From: CAWDYA01 sp963806495
Lineage (GTDB): Bacteria > Acidobacteriota > Polarisedimenticolia > JACPZX01 > DASXTC01
DNA: 64,000 nucleotides
Direction: 5' to 3'
Assembly (NCBI GenBank): GCA_963806495.1
Contig: CAWDYA010000011.1
Location: forward strand, 62,001-126,000
Part shown: positions 28,691-38,157 of the stretch, in pieces
Position numbering within the stretch: the stretch's first letter is position 1
How the letters are laid out: each line of letters begins with the position of its first letter
The notes under the pieces: generated by a model
Database searches by the model: none
Told to the model about the DNA's origin: nothing
The model's input: the letters and a program-made list of their open reading frames with translations, nothing else
Program-made: the position numbers and the translations under genes

Positions 28691-31600
28691 TCAGGCGGTG
28701 GGAAGGGGCCGTGGCGGGTGATATTCCTGCAGCGACTTGACGGTCAGGGCCTCCTCCTTGAGGGCCCGGATCCCGGCCACGGCGGCGGATGCGGCCGACA
28801 GGGTCGTGATACAGGGGACCCCGTGCTGGGTCGCCGACTTGCGGATCGAATGCTCATCCGAATAGGAGCCCCGCCCGAGGGGCGTGTTGATGATCATCGC
28901 CACGGCGCCGTTCTTGATGTGATCCACGATGTTGGGGCGGCCCTCGGCGACCTTCGCCACCGTCTCCACGCGGACGCCGCGCGCCGTGAGGTGTGACGCC
29001 GTTCCGCGTGTCGCGATGAGCCGGAATCCCAGATTCTGCAGATCCCGCGCGATCGGGACGATCGTCTCCTTGTCGAAGTCGTTAACGCTGACGAACGCCG
29101 TGCCCGAGACGGGCAGCGGGCAGCCGCTGCCGCTCTGCGCCTTGGCGAAGGCGTGACCGAATGTCGCCGCGATCCCCATCACCTCGCCCGTCGACCGCAT
29201 CTCCGGCCCGAGGACCGGGTCCTCCCCGGGAAACTTGATGAAGGGCAGGACCGCCTCCTTCACGAACCATCCCGAGAGCGGCCGCTCCTCGGTGAAGCCG
29301 AGCTCCTCGAGCGTCCTGCCCGCCATCACCTTGGCCGCCAGCCGTGCGAGAGGCACCCCTATCGACTTGGACACGAACGGGACCGTGCGGGACGCGCGCG
29401 GGTTGACCTCGAGGACGTAGATCCGCTCGTCCTTGATCGCGAACTGGACGTTCATCAGCCCCTTCACCCCGAGCGCCATGCCGAGCTGCATGGTTATCTG
29501 CCTGATACGCTCCAGGTTCTCCTGCGAGATCTTGTAGGCGGGCAGCACGCAGGCCGAATCACCCGAGTGGATCCCCGCCTCCTCGATGTGCTGCATGATC
29601 CCGCCGATGACGATCCGCTCGCCGTCCCCGATGGCGTCGACGTCGAACTCGAACGCGTCCTCGAGGAACCGGTCCACCAGGATCGGATGGTCGGGCGAGG
29701 CCTCGACCGCCCGTCGCATGTAATCGACGAGCGAGTCCTTGTCGTACGCGATGACCATGGCCCGGCCGCCCAGGACATACGAGGGGCGAAGAAGCACCGG
29801 GTAGCCGATCCGGTCCGCCTCTTCGAGCGCCTCCTCCAGGCTCACGGCGGTGCCCGACTCCGGCTGGGTGACCTCCAGACGCCGGAGCAGATCGCCGAAC
29901 CGCTTGCGGTCCTCCGCCAGGTCGATCGAATCGGGGGACGTGCCGAGGATCTTCACGCCGGCCGCCTGCAGGGACAGCGCCAGGTTGAGCGGGGTCTGGC
30001 CGCCGAACTGGACGATCACCCCATCGGGCCGCTCGCGCTCCACGATGTTCATCACGTCCTCGAACGTCAGCGGCTCGAAGTAGAGCCGCGACGAGGTGTC
30101 ATAATCGGTCGACACCGTCTCGGGGTTGCAGTTGACCATGATCGTCTCGTACCCCTCCTCGCGCAGCGCGAACGAGGCATGACAGCAGCAGTAGTCGAAC
30201 TCGATCCCCTGGCCGATCCGGTTCGGTCCGCCGCCGAGGATCATGATCTTGGGCTGGTCGGTCGGATCGGCCTCGCACTCGTCCTCGTAGGTCGAATACA
30301 GATAGGGCGTGTGCGCCTCGAACTCGGCACCGCAGGTGTCGACGCGCTTGTAGACGGGCCGGATCTCCAGCCGCGCGCGCTCCGCCCGCACCGCCGCCGC
30401 ATCGGAGCGCAGCAGGTAGGCGAGCTGGCGATCGGAGAACCCCCATCGCTTGGCGCGCTTCAGCAGCTCGGCGGGGATGGTCGACAGATCGAACGCGCGG
30501 AGCTGCCCTTCCAGCGTCACGAGTTGCTCGATATTCTTGATGAACCAGTGGTCGATCGACGTCATCTCCGCGACCGAGTCGATCGACCAGCCGGCCTGGA
30601 GCGCGTACCGGATGTAGAATATCCGCTCCCAGTTGGGCATGGTGAGCCGCTCGCGCAGCCGCTCGGGGTCGATCTTTCCCGCCCCGTCGGCGCCGAGACC
30701 GTGACGCCCGATCTCCAGCGACCGGATCGCCTTCTGCAGCGCCTCCTTGAAGGTGCGCCCGATGGCCATGGCCTCTCCCACCGACTTCATCTGGACACCG
30801 AGCGTGGCATCGGCGTGCGGGAACTTCTCGAAGGCCCACCGGGGGATCTTGACCACCACGTAGTCGATCGTGGGCTCGAACGAGGAGGGCGTCTCGCGGG
30901 TGATGTCGTTGGGGATCTCGTCCAGCGTGTATCCGACGGCGAGCTTTGCGGCGATCTTGGCGATCGGGAATCCCGTGGCCTTCGAGGCGAGCGCCGAGGA
31001 GCGGGAGACGCGGGGGTTCATCTCGATGACGACCATCCTCCCCGACCGCGGCTCGATCGCGAACTGCACGTTCGACCCGCCCGTCTCCACGCCGACCGCC
31101 CTCATGATCCGCTTGGCCGCGTCCCGCATGACCTGGTATTCCTTGTCGGTGAGGGTCTGGGCGGGAGCGACCGTGATCGAATCGCCCGTGTGGACGCCCA
31201 TCGGGTCGAAGTTCTCGATCGAGCAGATGATCACGACGTTGTCCTTCAGGTCGCGCATCACCTCCAGCTCGTACTCCTTCCAGCCGAGAACCGACTCCTC
31301 GACGAGGACCTGCCGTATCGGCGACAGATCGAGCCCGCGTCCGACGATCTCGCGGAACTCCTCGATGTTGTAGGCGATACCGCCGCCGGTGCCTCCCAGA
31401 GTGAAGGAGGGGCGGATGATGGCCGGGAAGCCCAGGGTGCCCGCGATCTCCTCCGCCACGGACAGGGAGTCGGCCAGGCCCGAGCGGGGTACGTCGAGAC
31501 CGATCTTCCCCATCATCTTCTTGAAGAGGAGCCGGTCCTCGCACAGCTGGATCGAGGGGACCTTGGCGCCGATCAGCTCCACGCCGAACGCGTCGAGGAC

Positions 31601-31918
31601 CCCTTCCTCGCCGAGCCGGACCGCGAGGTTGAGGGCGGTCTGGCCGCCCACGGTGGGCAGAATCGCGTCGGGCCTCTCCCGCTCGATCACCCGGGTGAGG
31701 ATCTCCGGCGTGAGGGGCTCGATATAGGTCCGATCCGCCAGGTCCGGATCGGTCATGATCGTCGCCGGGTTGGAGTTGATCAGGATGACTTCGTAGCCAT
31801 CCTCGCGAAGCGACTTGCAGGCCTGCGTGCCCGAGTAATCGAACTCGCACGCCTGCCCGATGACGATCGGGCCGGACCCGATGATCAGGATTCTCCGGAG
31901 ATCATCTCGTCGGGGCAA
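28691..31918 (-). CDS. carB: Carbamoyl-phosphate synthase large subunit
   Basis: Makes carbamoyl phosphate from bicarbonate, ammonia and two ATP for pyrimidine and arginine synthesis, with CarA (not in view) supplying ammonia. 1075 residues, full length and intact: two ATP-grasp halves, the first starting RILIIGSGPIVIGQACEFDY and the second IMILGGGPNRIGQGIEFDYC, each with NPETVS/NPATIM-type nucleotide loops and ExNPRxSR metal-site motifs. The C-terminal MGS-like allosteric domain is at about 935-1075 (GFRLIATRGTASHL). It starts 23 bases after rplQ on the same strand, so it is probably transcribed from the ribosomal cluster, an uncommon neighbour. Confidence 0.97.
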   Translation of the reverse strand: MPRRDDLRRILIIGSGPIVIGQACEFDYSGTQACKSLREDGYEVILINSNPATIMTDPDLADRTYIEPLTPEILTRVIERERPDAILPTVGGQTALNLAVRLGEEGVLDAFGVELIGAKVPSIQLCEDRLLFKKMMGKIGLDVPRSGLADSLSVAEEIAGTLGFPAIIRPSFTLGGTGGGIAYNIEEFREIVGRGLDLSPIRQVLVEESVLGWKEYELEVMRDLKDNVVIICSIENFDPMGVHTGDSITVAPAQTLTDKEYQVMRDAAKRIMRAVGVETGGSNVQFAIEPRSGRMVVIEMNPRVSRSSALASKATGFPIAKIAAKLAVGYTLDEIPNDITRETPSSFEPTIDYVVVKIPRWAFEKFPHADATLGVQMKSVGEAMAIGRTFKEALQKAIRSLEIGRHGLGADGAGKIDPERLRERLTMPNWERIFYIRYALQAGWSIDSVAEMTSIDHWFIKNIEQLVTLEGQLRAFDLSTIPAELLKRAKRWGFSDRQLAYLLRSDAAAVRAERARLEIRPVYKRVDTCGAEFEAHTPYLYSTYEDECEADPTDQPKIMILGGGPNRIGQGIEFDYCCCHASFALREEGYETIMVNCNPETVSTDYDTSSRLYFEPLTFEDVMNIVERERPDGVIVQFGGQTPLNLALSLQAAGVKILGTSPDSIDLAEDRKRFGDLLRRLEVTQPESGTAVSLEEALEEADRIGYPVLLRPSYVLGGRAMVIAYDKDSLVDYMRRAVEASPDHPILVDRFLEDAFEFDVDAIGDGERIVIGGIMQHIEEAGIHSGDSACVLPAYKISQENLERIRQITMQLGMALGVKGLMNVQFAIKDERIYVLEVNPRASRTVPFVSKSIGVPLARLAAKVMAGRTLEELGFTEERPLSGWFVKEAVLPFIKFPGEDPVLGPEMRSTGEVMGIAATFGHAFAKAQSGSGCPLPVSGTAFVSVNDFDKETIVPIARDLQNLGFRLIATRGTASHLTARGVRVETVAKVAEGRPNIVDHIKNGAVAMIINTPLGRGSYSDEHSIRKSATQHGVPCITTLSAASAAVAGIRALKEEALTVKSLQEYHPPRPLPTA

Positions 31919-31941
31919 CGGACAGGCTCCCTCGCCGGAGG

Positions 31942-32544
31942 CTACTTCTTCTTGCCCCCACGGGGCGACTTGCCCTTCGGCTTGGCAGTGGCGGAGCGTT
32001 TCTTTCCGCCGGCGGCTTTTTTCTTCGACCGGGTGGGGGCCTCTTCCGCTGCGGCCTCGACCTCGGGCGCCCCGGCGTCGGCCTCCTCCGGAGCCTCTTC
32101 GGTGGCGGCCTTCCTGGCGGATCGCCCGCCACGCAGTCGCGCGGCCAGCCCCTTCTTCTTCACTTCCTCGTGCTTCTTGAAGACGGGCTCGGACCCGATG
32201 AGCTCGACAATCGCCATCTCGGCGCCGTCGCCCTGCCGCGGCCCGAGCTTCAGGATCCGCATGTAGCCACCGTTGCGCTCCTGGAAGCGCGGCGAGAGGG
32301 TGTCGAACAGCTTCTTCGCCACGTCCTTGTCGTTGATGTGGCGCGCAACGAGCCTCCGGGCGTGCAGGTCGTCACGTTTCGACCTGGTGATCAGCTTCTC
32401 GGCGAAAGGACGCAGCTCCTTGGCCTTCATCAGGGTGGTCCTGATGCGCTCACGCTCGAAGAGGGCCGTGGAAAGCGCCCTCAGGGTCGCCAGCCGGTGC
32501 GTGTGCGTCCGGCCCAGCTTGCGATACGCCCTGTTGTGGTACAT
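31942..32544 (-). CDS. rplQ: 50S ribosomal protein L17 with long charged C-terminal tail
   Basis: The conserved L17 core spans residues 1-125 (MYHNRAYRKLGRTHTHRLA, then NGGYMRILKLGPRQGDGAEMA). About 75 further residues, rich in Ala and Glu then Lys (RSKKKAAGGKKR, SPRGGKKK), are absent from standard 120-residue L17. The tail is probably disordered and RNA-binding. Last gene of the alpha operon, 13 bases after rpoA. Confidence 0.96.
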   Translation of the reverse strand: MYHNRAYRKLGRTHTHRLATLRALSTALFERERIRTTLMKAKELRPFAEKLITRSKRDDLHARRLVARHINDKDVAKKLFDTLSPRFQERNGGYMRILKLGPRQGDGAEMAIVELIGSEPVFKKHEEVKKKGLAARLRGGRSARKAATEEAPEEADAGAPEVEAAAEEAPTRSKKKAAGGKKRSATAKPKGKSPRGGKKK

Positions 32545-32557
32545 CGGTCATCTCTCC

Positions 32558-33550
32558 TTACGACTGTGGGGTCGCCGTCTGCAGCCGCCGCTTCTCGTCG
32601 ACCTTCATGCCGAGAGACAGACCCATGCTCGCGAGAATCTCCTTGATCTCGTTGAGCGACTTGCGGCCGAAATTCTTCGTCTTGAGCATCTCGGCCTCGG
32701 TCTTCTGGACGAGCTCGCCGATGGTGCGGATGTTCGCGTTCTTGAGACAGTTGTACGAGCGGACCGACAGCTCCAGCTCGTCCACGCTGCGCGAGAGGTT
32801 CTCGTTGAGGCGTTCCTCCTCCCGGTCCATCTCGTCCTCGGCGTTGACCGGCCCCTCCTCGAAGTTGAGGAAGATGCTCAGGTGGTCCTTGATCAGCTTG
32901 GAGGCGAGCGCCACCGCGTCCTGGGGCAGGACGCTCCCGTCCGTCCAGACCTCGATGGTGAGCTTCTCGTAGTCGGTCGTCTGTCCGAGACGGGCGTCCT
33001 CCACGGTGAAGTTCACTTTGCGCACCGGCGAGTGCACCGAGTCGATCGGTATGTAGCCGATGTCGAGGTCCTGATCGAAGTTCCGGTCGGCGGAGACATA
33101 GCCGCGTCCCTGCTTGACCCGCATCTCCATGTGGAGCTTCCCCTCGTCGCTGAGGGTCGCGATGTGCAGGTCCGGGTCGAGGATCTCGACGTTCGAGGAC
33201 GCGACGATGTCCGAGGCGCGAATCTCCTTCGGTCCGTCGGCCTTGATCGTGATGGTCTCGGGATGGTCCACATTGAGCTTGATCGGTATCTGCTTGAGGT
33301 TGAGGATGATATCGGTCGTGTCCTCGGTCACGCCGGGAAGAGACGAGAACTCGTGAAGCACGCCGTCTATCTTGATGGCGGTCACGGCCGCCCCCTCGAT
33401 CGACGACAGCAGCACGCGCCTCATGGCGTTGCCGATGGTCGTTCCGAAGCCCCTCTCGAAGGGCTGGGCATAGAACAGCCCATAAGTCGGGCTGAGAGTC
33501 TCAATGTTGCATTCGAGCCTTTTGGGCCTCTGAAAGCCTTTCCAGAGCAT
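32558..33550 (-). CDS. rpoA: RNA polymerase alpha subunit
   Basis: 330 residues, normal length. The N-terminal assembly domain (NAMRRVLLSSIEGAAVTAIKI) is followed by a linker rich in Glu and Arg and the C-terminal DNA-binding domain (LELSVRSYNCLKNANIRTIGELV, RKSLNEIKEIL). The ATG at 33550 is preceded by AAGGAGTG; an upstream in-frame start at 33688 lies within rpsD and is rejected. Scaffold for assembly of beta and beta' encoded at the other end of the cluster. Confidence 0.98.
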   Translation of the reverse strand: MLWKGFQRPKRLECNIETLSPTYGLFYAQPFERGFGTTIGNAMRRVLLSSIEGAAVTAIKIDGVLHEFSSLPGVTEDTTDIILNLKQIPIKLNVDHPETITIKADGPKEIRASDIVASSNVEILDPDLHIATLSDEGKLHMEMRVKQGRGYVSADRNFDQDLDIGYIPIDSVHSPVRKVNFTVEDARLGQTTDYEKLTIEVWTDGSVLPQDAVALASKLIKDHLSIFLNFEEGPVNAEDEMDREEERLNENLSRSVDELELSVRSYNCLKNANIRTIGELVQKTEAEMLKTKNFGRKSLNEIKEILASMGLSLGMKVDEKRRLQTATPQS

Positions 33551-33573
33551 CGGGTCACTCCTTACCGTTCCGC

Positions 33574-34200
33574 CTACTTGGAATAGAGTTCGACGATCAA
33601 CTGCTCCTGAATCGGGAGCGTGATGTCCTCGCGTGCCGGATTCGTTGTCACGGTGCCGCTGAACTTCTCGACCTCGAGCGAGAGCCACCGCGGAACCCCG
33701 CGCGACCGGGCCTGCTCGAGAGCGGAGACGATCAGCGGGTTCTTCCTGCTCCCTTCCTTGACGGAAACGGCGCTGCCGGGCCGAACGTCGAAGGACGGGA
33801 TATCGACGCGCCGGCCGTTGACGAGGATATGGCCGTGGCTCACCACCTGGCGCGCCTGGGCGCGCGATGAGGCGAAGCCCATCCGGTAGACCACGTTGTC
33901 GAGGCGTCGCTCGAGGAGGCTGAGCAACGCCTCGCCCGTGATGCCGCGGCTGCGCTCGGCCTCCGCGAAATGGCGCCGGAACTGCCGCTCGAGGATGCCG
34001 TAGATCCTCTTGGTCTTCTGCTTCTCACGGAGCTGGATTCCGTACGCCTGCACCTTGGTGCGCCGGTTGCCGTGCTGGCCGGGGGCGTAATTGCGTTTCT
34101 CGATGGCGCAGGACGGCTTGAAGCACCTGTCCCCCTTCAGGAAGAGCTTCATCCCTTCCCTCCGGCACAACCTGCAGACCGAACCTCGATAACGAGCCAC
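33574..34200 (-). CDS. rpsD: 30S ribosomal protein S4
   Basis: 208 residues. Primary 16S rRNA-binding protein of the small-subunit body. The zinc-binding N-terminus is present (Cys9, Cys12, Cys26, Cys31), as is the S4 RNA-binding fold (RLDNVVYRMGFASSRAQARQ, HGHILVNGRRVDIPS). GTG start at 34200 with GAGGAGGT 7 bases upstream. In many bacteria S4 represses its own alpha operon; no leader structure was recognised here. Confidence 0.98.
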   Translation of the reverse strand: MARYRGSVCRLCRREGMKLFLKGDRCFKPSCAIEKRNYAPGQHGNRRTKVQAYGIQLREKQKTKRIYGILERQFRRHFAEAERSRGITGEALLSLLERRLDNVVYRMGFASSRAQARQVVSHGHILVNGRRVDIPSFDVRPGSAVSVKEGSRKNPLIVSALEQARSRGVPRWLSLEVEKFSGTVTTNPAREDITLPIQEQLIVELYSK

Positions 34201-34219
34201 TTATCTGACCTCCTCGTCC

Positions 34220-34615
34220 CTAGACCCGGCGGCGCTTCGGCGGGCGGCAGCCGTTGTGCGGGATCGGCGTGACATCCTTGATCGACTTGACCTCCAGACC
34301 CGCGGCCTGGAGGGCCCTGACCGAGGACTCTCGGCCGGCGCCGGGTCCCTTCACTCTGACTTCGACGCTGCGAAGCCCATACTCCTTGACGGCGGTGGCC
34401 GCGGCCTGGGCCGCGATCTGGGCGGCAAACGGCGTGCCCTTGCGCGAGCCCTTGAAGCCGTGCTGGCCCGCGCTGCTCCAGGCCAGAACGTTTCCCTCCA
34501 TGTCGGCGATCGTGATGATGGTGTTGTTGAAGGTCGCGCGGATGTGCGCCACCCCCGCCGGCACGATGCGCTTCTCCTTCTTCTTGCCCCCGCCCTTCTT
34601 CTTTCCGGTTGCCAT
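34220..34615 (-). CDS. rpsK: 30S ribosomal protein S11
   Basis: 131 residues with an intact core: VAHIRATFNNTIITIADMEG, SSAGQHGFKGSRKGTPFAAQ and the C-terminal DVTPIPHNGCRPPKRRRV. Forms part of the platform near the E-site mRNA path. The N-terminal 12 residues are Lys/Gly-rich. It sits 6 bases after rpsM in the usual alpha-operon order. Confidence 0.98.
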   Translation of the reverse strand: MATGKKKGGGKKKEKRIVPAGVAHIRATFNNTIITIADMEGNVLAWSSAGQHGFKGSRKGTPFAAQIAAQAAATAVKEYGLRSVEVRVKGPGAGRESSVRALQAAGLEVKSIKDVTPIPHNGCRPPKRRRV

Positions 34616-34621
34616 GTTCCG

Positions 34622-35008
34622 TTATCCTTTCTTCCCGACGGCCTTCTTCTTGCCTGCGATCGCCACGCGCGGCCCCCGCCGGGTGCGTGCGTTGGTATGG
34701 GTCCTCTGCCCCCGTGCGGGCAGGTTCCGTCGGTGCCGGTAACCGCGGTACGAACCGATCTCCATCAGGCGGCGTACGTCCATCTGGATGTTCTTGCGCA
34801 GATCGCCCTCCACCCCGCCCTCGTCCTGGATGGCCTTGCGGATCCGCGTGACCTCCTCCTCGGAGAGATCCTTGACCTTCGTGCCCTGGTCCACGTTGGC
34901 CAGATGCAGGAGGCGCTGCGAACGGGACCGCCCGATCCCGTAGATGTACGTGAGACCGATCTCGACCCGCTTGTTCTGGGGCAGGTCGACTCCCGCGATT
35001 CGTGCCAC
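34622..35008 (-). CDS. rpsM: 30S ribosomal protein S13
   Basis: 128 residues: ARIAGVDLPQNKRVEIGLTYIYGIG at the N-terminus and RRNLPARGQRTHTNARTRRG in the tail that contacts P-site tRNA. It starts at GTG 35008, with GAGGAGGT 5 bases upstream. Part of the subunit bridge in the small-subunit head. Follows rpmJ by 11 bases. Confidence 0.98.
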   Translation of the reverse strand: MARIAGVDLPQNKRVEIGLTYIYGIGRSRSQRLLHLANVDQGTKVKDLSEEEVTRIRKAIQDEGGVEGDLRKNIQMDVRRLMEIGSYRGYRHRRNLPARGQRTHTNARTRRGPRVAIAGKKKAVGKKG

Positions 35009-35019
35009 CGGCTACCTCC

Positions 35020-35133
35020 TCATCCCTGGCGCTGCTTGTGTTTTGGGTTCTCGCAGATCACCCGGACGACCCGCTTGCGGCGGATGATCTTGCATTTGTC
35101 GCACATTTTCTTGACGCTGCTTCGAACCTTCAT
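35020..35133 (-). CDS. rpmJ: 50S ribosomal protein L36, zinc-binding form
   Basis: 37-residue protein starting MKVRSSVKKMCDKCK. The zinc ribbon ligands Cys11, Cys14, Cys27 and His32 are all present, so this is the C+ form. ATG 35133 is 9 bases after the infA stop; TGA at 35022-35020. Classic position between infA and rpsM. Confidence 0.96.
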   Translation of the reverse strand: MKVRSSVKKMCDKCKIIRRKRVVRVICENPKHKQRQG

Positions 35134-35142
35134 GTCGATGCC

Positions 35143-35361
35143 TCACTTGTATCGATAGACGATACGGCCACGCGTCAGATCGTAGGGTGACAGCTCCACC
35201 AGAACCCTGTCGCCCGGAAGGATGCGGATGAAGTTCTTCCGCATCTTGCCGGAGATGTGCGCCAGCACCCGGTGCTTGTTCTCGAGCTCCACCCGGAACA
35301 TGGCGTTGGGCAGCGGCTCCACGACCACCGCCTCGACCTGTATCGCATCTTCTTTGGCCAT
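35143..35361 (-). CDS. infA: Translation initiation factor IF-1
   Basis: 72 residues, one OB-fold that binds the 30S A site during initiation. The pattern is MAKEDAIQVEAVVVEPLPNA, ISGKMRKNFIRILPGDRV and SPYDLTRGRIVYRYK. ATG 35361 is preceded by GAGGAC and lies 5 bases after the map stop; longer in-frame readings upstream run through map and are rejected. Confidence 0.97.
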   Translation of the reverse strand: MAKEDAIQVEAVVVEPLPNAMFRVELENKHRVLAHISGKMRKNFIRILPGDRVLVELSPYDLTRGRIVYRYK

Positions 35362-35366
35362 AGTCC

Positions 35367-36139
35367 TCAGCCCCGGCTCCGGCCGGGCGGCGCCGACTCC
35401 CCGAGGATCCAGGGGCCGTCCGGCGTCACCGCCACCGACCGCTCGAAGTGCGCCGCCAGGCTGCCGTCGGCCGTCGAGGCCGTCCAGCGATCGCCGGCGA
35501 TCACCACGTCGCTGCGCCCCGCGCAGACCATCGGCTCGATCGCGAGCACCATCCCTTCGGTGATCCGGGGCCCGCGGCCCGGGTCGCCATAGTTGGGGAC
35601 CTGCGGGTCCTCGTGCAGGGCCCGACCGATACCGTGTCCCGATGAACTCCTTGACCAGAGTGTACCCATGGGGGAGCACGTAGCTCGAAACGGCGTGCCC
35701 GATATCGGATATCCGGTTGCCCACCACGGCCTTGTCCAGGCCCAGCGCCAGCGACTGCTCCGTGACCTCGAGCAGACGGCGCGCTTCCGGGCTGATCGTC
35801 GCCGACCGGCACCGTCATGGCCGCGTCGCCGTAGTACCCGTCAAGGATCACTCCCATGTCGATTCCGATGATGTCTCCTTCCTCGAGAACCCGGTCGCCC
35901 GGGATCCCGTGGACGATCTCCTCGTTGATGGACGCGCACAGGGTGGCCGGGAAACCCCGGTACCCCTTGAACGCCGGCCGCGCCTTCGCGTCCCGCGTCC
36001 ACTGCTCGGCCAGGCCGTCCAGGTCCGCCGTCGTGACGCCCGGCGCCACCTTCTCGGACAGGCGGTGCAGGATGTCGAGGACGATGGCATTGCATCGGTC
36101 CATCGTCTGCAACTCGGACCATGACTTGCTGTAAATCAC
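35367..36139 (-). CDS. map: Methionine aminopeptidase type I (two +1 frameshifts)
   Basis: Removes the initiator methionine from nascent proteins using two metal ions. Conserved blocks appear in three successive frames: GDIIGIDMGVILDGYYGDAAMT (first two Asp ligands), then ISPEARRLLEVTEQ to IGHAVSSYVLPHGY, then GHGIGRALHEDPQVPNYG (His ligand) and ITEGMVLAIEPMV (Glu ligand). Dropping the coding-strand A at 35799 and at 35637 joins all blocks in one 256-residue frame. Both map and its neighbours are essential, so sequence error is likely. GTG 36139 overlaps the adk stop (GTGA). Confidence 0.93.
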
Positions 36140-36780
36140 GCTCGCAACGCCTCGATGATGCGCCCGGTGATCTCAGCGACCTCTCCCGACGCATCCACTT
36201 CGAGGAGCAGCCCCCGCTTCCTGTAATACTCGACGAGCGGCGCGGTGCTCTCGCGATAAACCGCCAGACGCCGGGCGATGATCTCGTCCCGATCGTCGGC
36301 GCGTTGCTCCAGCGCCCCGCCACAGACATCGCACTCCCCCGGAACCCTGGGGGGCGCATTCGCGAGGTGGTAGGGCGCCCCGCATTTACCACACGTACGA
36401 CGGCCCGACAGCCGCCGGACCAGCTCGGCGTCGTCGGCCGTCAGGTACATGACCTTGTCCAGATGCGCCGCGAGCCCGGCCAGGATCGCATCGAGCGCCA
36501 GCGCCTGCTCCAGATTCCGTGGATACCCGTCAAGGAGGAAGCCGGCGGCGGCATCCGGGGCCGCGAGCCGCTCTTCCACCAGTTTCGCCATCAGGTCGTC
36601 GGGCACCAGATTGCCCGCCTCGACGATCGACTTCGCCTGCTCTCCGACCGCCGAAGCCGCTGCGATCGCACCCCGCAGCATCTCACCGGTCGAGATGTGC
36701 GGGATTCCCAGCCGTTCCTTGACGGCCGCCGCCTGGGTCCCCTTACCCGCGCCGGGGGGCCCGAGAAGCACGAGCCTCAT
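36136..36780 (-). CDS. adk: Adenylate kinase, zinc-type long form
   Basis: 214 residues; interconverts ATP + AMP and 2 ADP. P-loop GPPGAGKGTQ (8-17), AMP-binding DGYPRNLEQA and RRLSGRRTCGKCGAPYH in the LID. The LID carries four cysteines (130, 133, 150, 153), the structural zinc site found mainly in Gram-positive and some deep-branching bacteria. ATG 36780 overlaps the secY stop (ATGA). Confidence 0.97.
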   Translation of the reverse strand: MRLVLLGPPGAGKGTQAAAVKERLGIPHISTGEMLRGAIAAASAVGEQAKSIVEAGNLVPDDLMAKLVEERLAAPDAAAGFLLDGYPRNLEQALALDAILAGLAAHLDKVMYLTADDAELVRRLSGRRTCGKCGAPYHLANAPPRVPGECDVCGGALEQRADDRDEIIARRLAVYRESTAPLVEYYRKRGLLLEVDASGEVAEITGRIIEALRA

Positions 36781-38157
36781 CCCCGGCGACCCTTGAGCCT
36801 CGATCCTTTCAGGAATCCGTCATAATGCCGCATAATGAGCTGAGATTCAACCTGCTGAACCGTATCCATGGCCACGCCGACCACGATCAGCAGGGAGGTG
36901 CCGCCGAAATAGAAGTTCACCCCCAGCCCCTGGGTTATCCACTCCGGCAGGGCCCGCTGCATTCCCGGCCCGATATACGGGATGGTCTGCACGCTCACGC
37001 CGCTGATCAGGAAGGTGGGCAGCAGGGCCACCAGACCCAGATAGATCGCGCCGCCCATCGTGATCCGCGACAGAATCCTGTCGATGTACTCCGCCGTCCT
37101 CTTGCCCGGCCGGATGCCCGGGATGAACCCGCCGTACTTCTTGAGGTTGTCCGCCGTGTCGACGGGGTTGAAGATGATCGACGTGTAGAAGTAGCAGAAG
37201 AAGATGATCATCGCGAAATACAGCAGATTGTGCAGCGGCGTGTTGAAGTCCAGCTGCCGGAGCACCGTCCTCACCCACCCGTACTGGTCCACCCCGCCGA
37301 AGCTGGCCAGCATCTGGGGGATGGACAGAACCGACGAGGCGAAGATGACCGGGATGACCCCGCCGGTGTTCACCTTCAGCGGGAGGTGCGTCGACATGCC
37401 GCCGTACTGGCGGCGGCCGACGATGCGCCGGGCGTACTGCACGGGGATACGTCGCTGCGCGCGCTCGACGAACACGACCACGCCGATCACGACCGTCATC
37501 ATGGCCAGCAGGAGCATGACCGGTATCAGCCCGAGCCTGCCGTTGAGCACGTCGGCCGCGGTGGTCTTGATGGCCGGGATGAGGCCGACCACGATCCCCG
37601 CGAAGATGATGAGCGAGATGCCGTTGCCTATGCCGCGCTCCGTGATCTGCTCGCCGAGCCACATGATGAACGCCGTGCCGGTCGTGAGCGAGATCACCGT
37701 CATGAAGATGAACCACCCGCCCGGATGCGGCACCGCCTGTCGGCACCGCGTTCTGCGCCCAGACGGCGATACCCGCGCCCTGGATGATGGAGAGGACGAC
37801 CGTGCCATAGCGCGTGTACTGCGTGATCTTCTTGCGGCCGACCTCGCCTTCCTTGGACAGCTTCTCGAGATAGGGCCAGATGACCGTCAGGAGCTGCAGG
37901 ATGATGGAGGCCGAGATATAGGGCATGATGCCCAGGGCGAAGATCGTCAGCCTCCTGAGGTTGCCGCCGGAGAACAGATCCACGAGCCCGAGCAGGCTGC
38001 CGCCCTGCTGTTTGAAGAAATCCTGGAGCGCCACCGGGTCGATGCCGGGAGTCGGGATCCAGGCCCCGACACGGTACACGGCAAGCAGCCCGAAAGTGAA
38101 GATGACCCGCTTGCGCAGGTCGGGCACGTTGAGGATGTTCTTGAACGTCTCGATCAC
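36777..38157 (-). CDS. secY: Protein translocase subunit SecY (one +1 frameshift)
   Basis: Channel subunit of the Sec translocon in the inner membrane, about ten helices, 459 residues when corrected. It starts VPDLRKRVIFTFGLLAVYRVG. LGIMPYISASIILQLLTV and the cytoplasmic loop GERLS-like region, LGEQITERGIGNGISLIIFAG and RRIPVQYARR identify it. The frame slips near 37740 between IAVWAQNAVP and PHPGGWFIFM; removing one coding-strand A (in CCGACAG) restores it. The site lies between two copies of the 9-mer GCGGTGCCG, so a local duplication is also possible. ATG 38157 overlaps the rplO stop. Confidence 0.94.
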
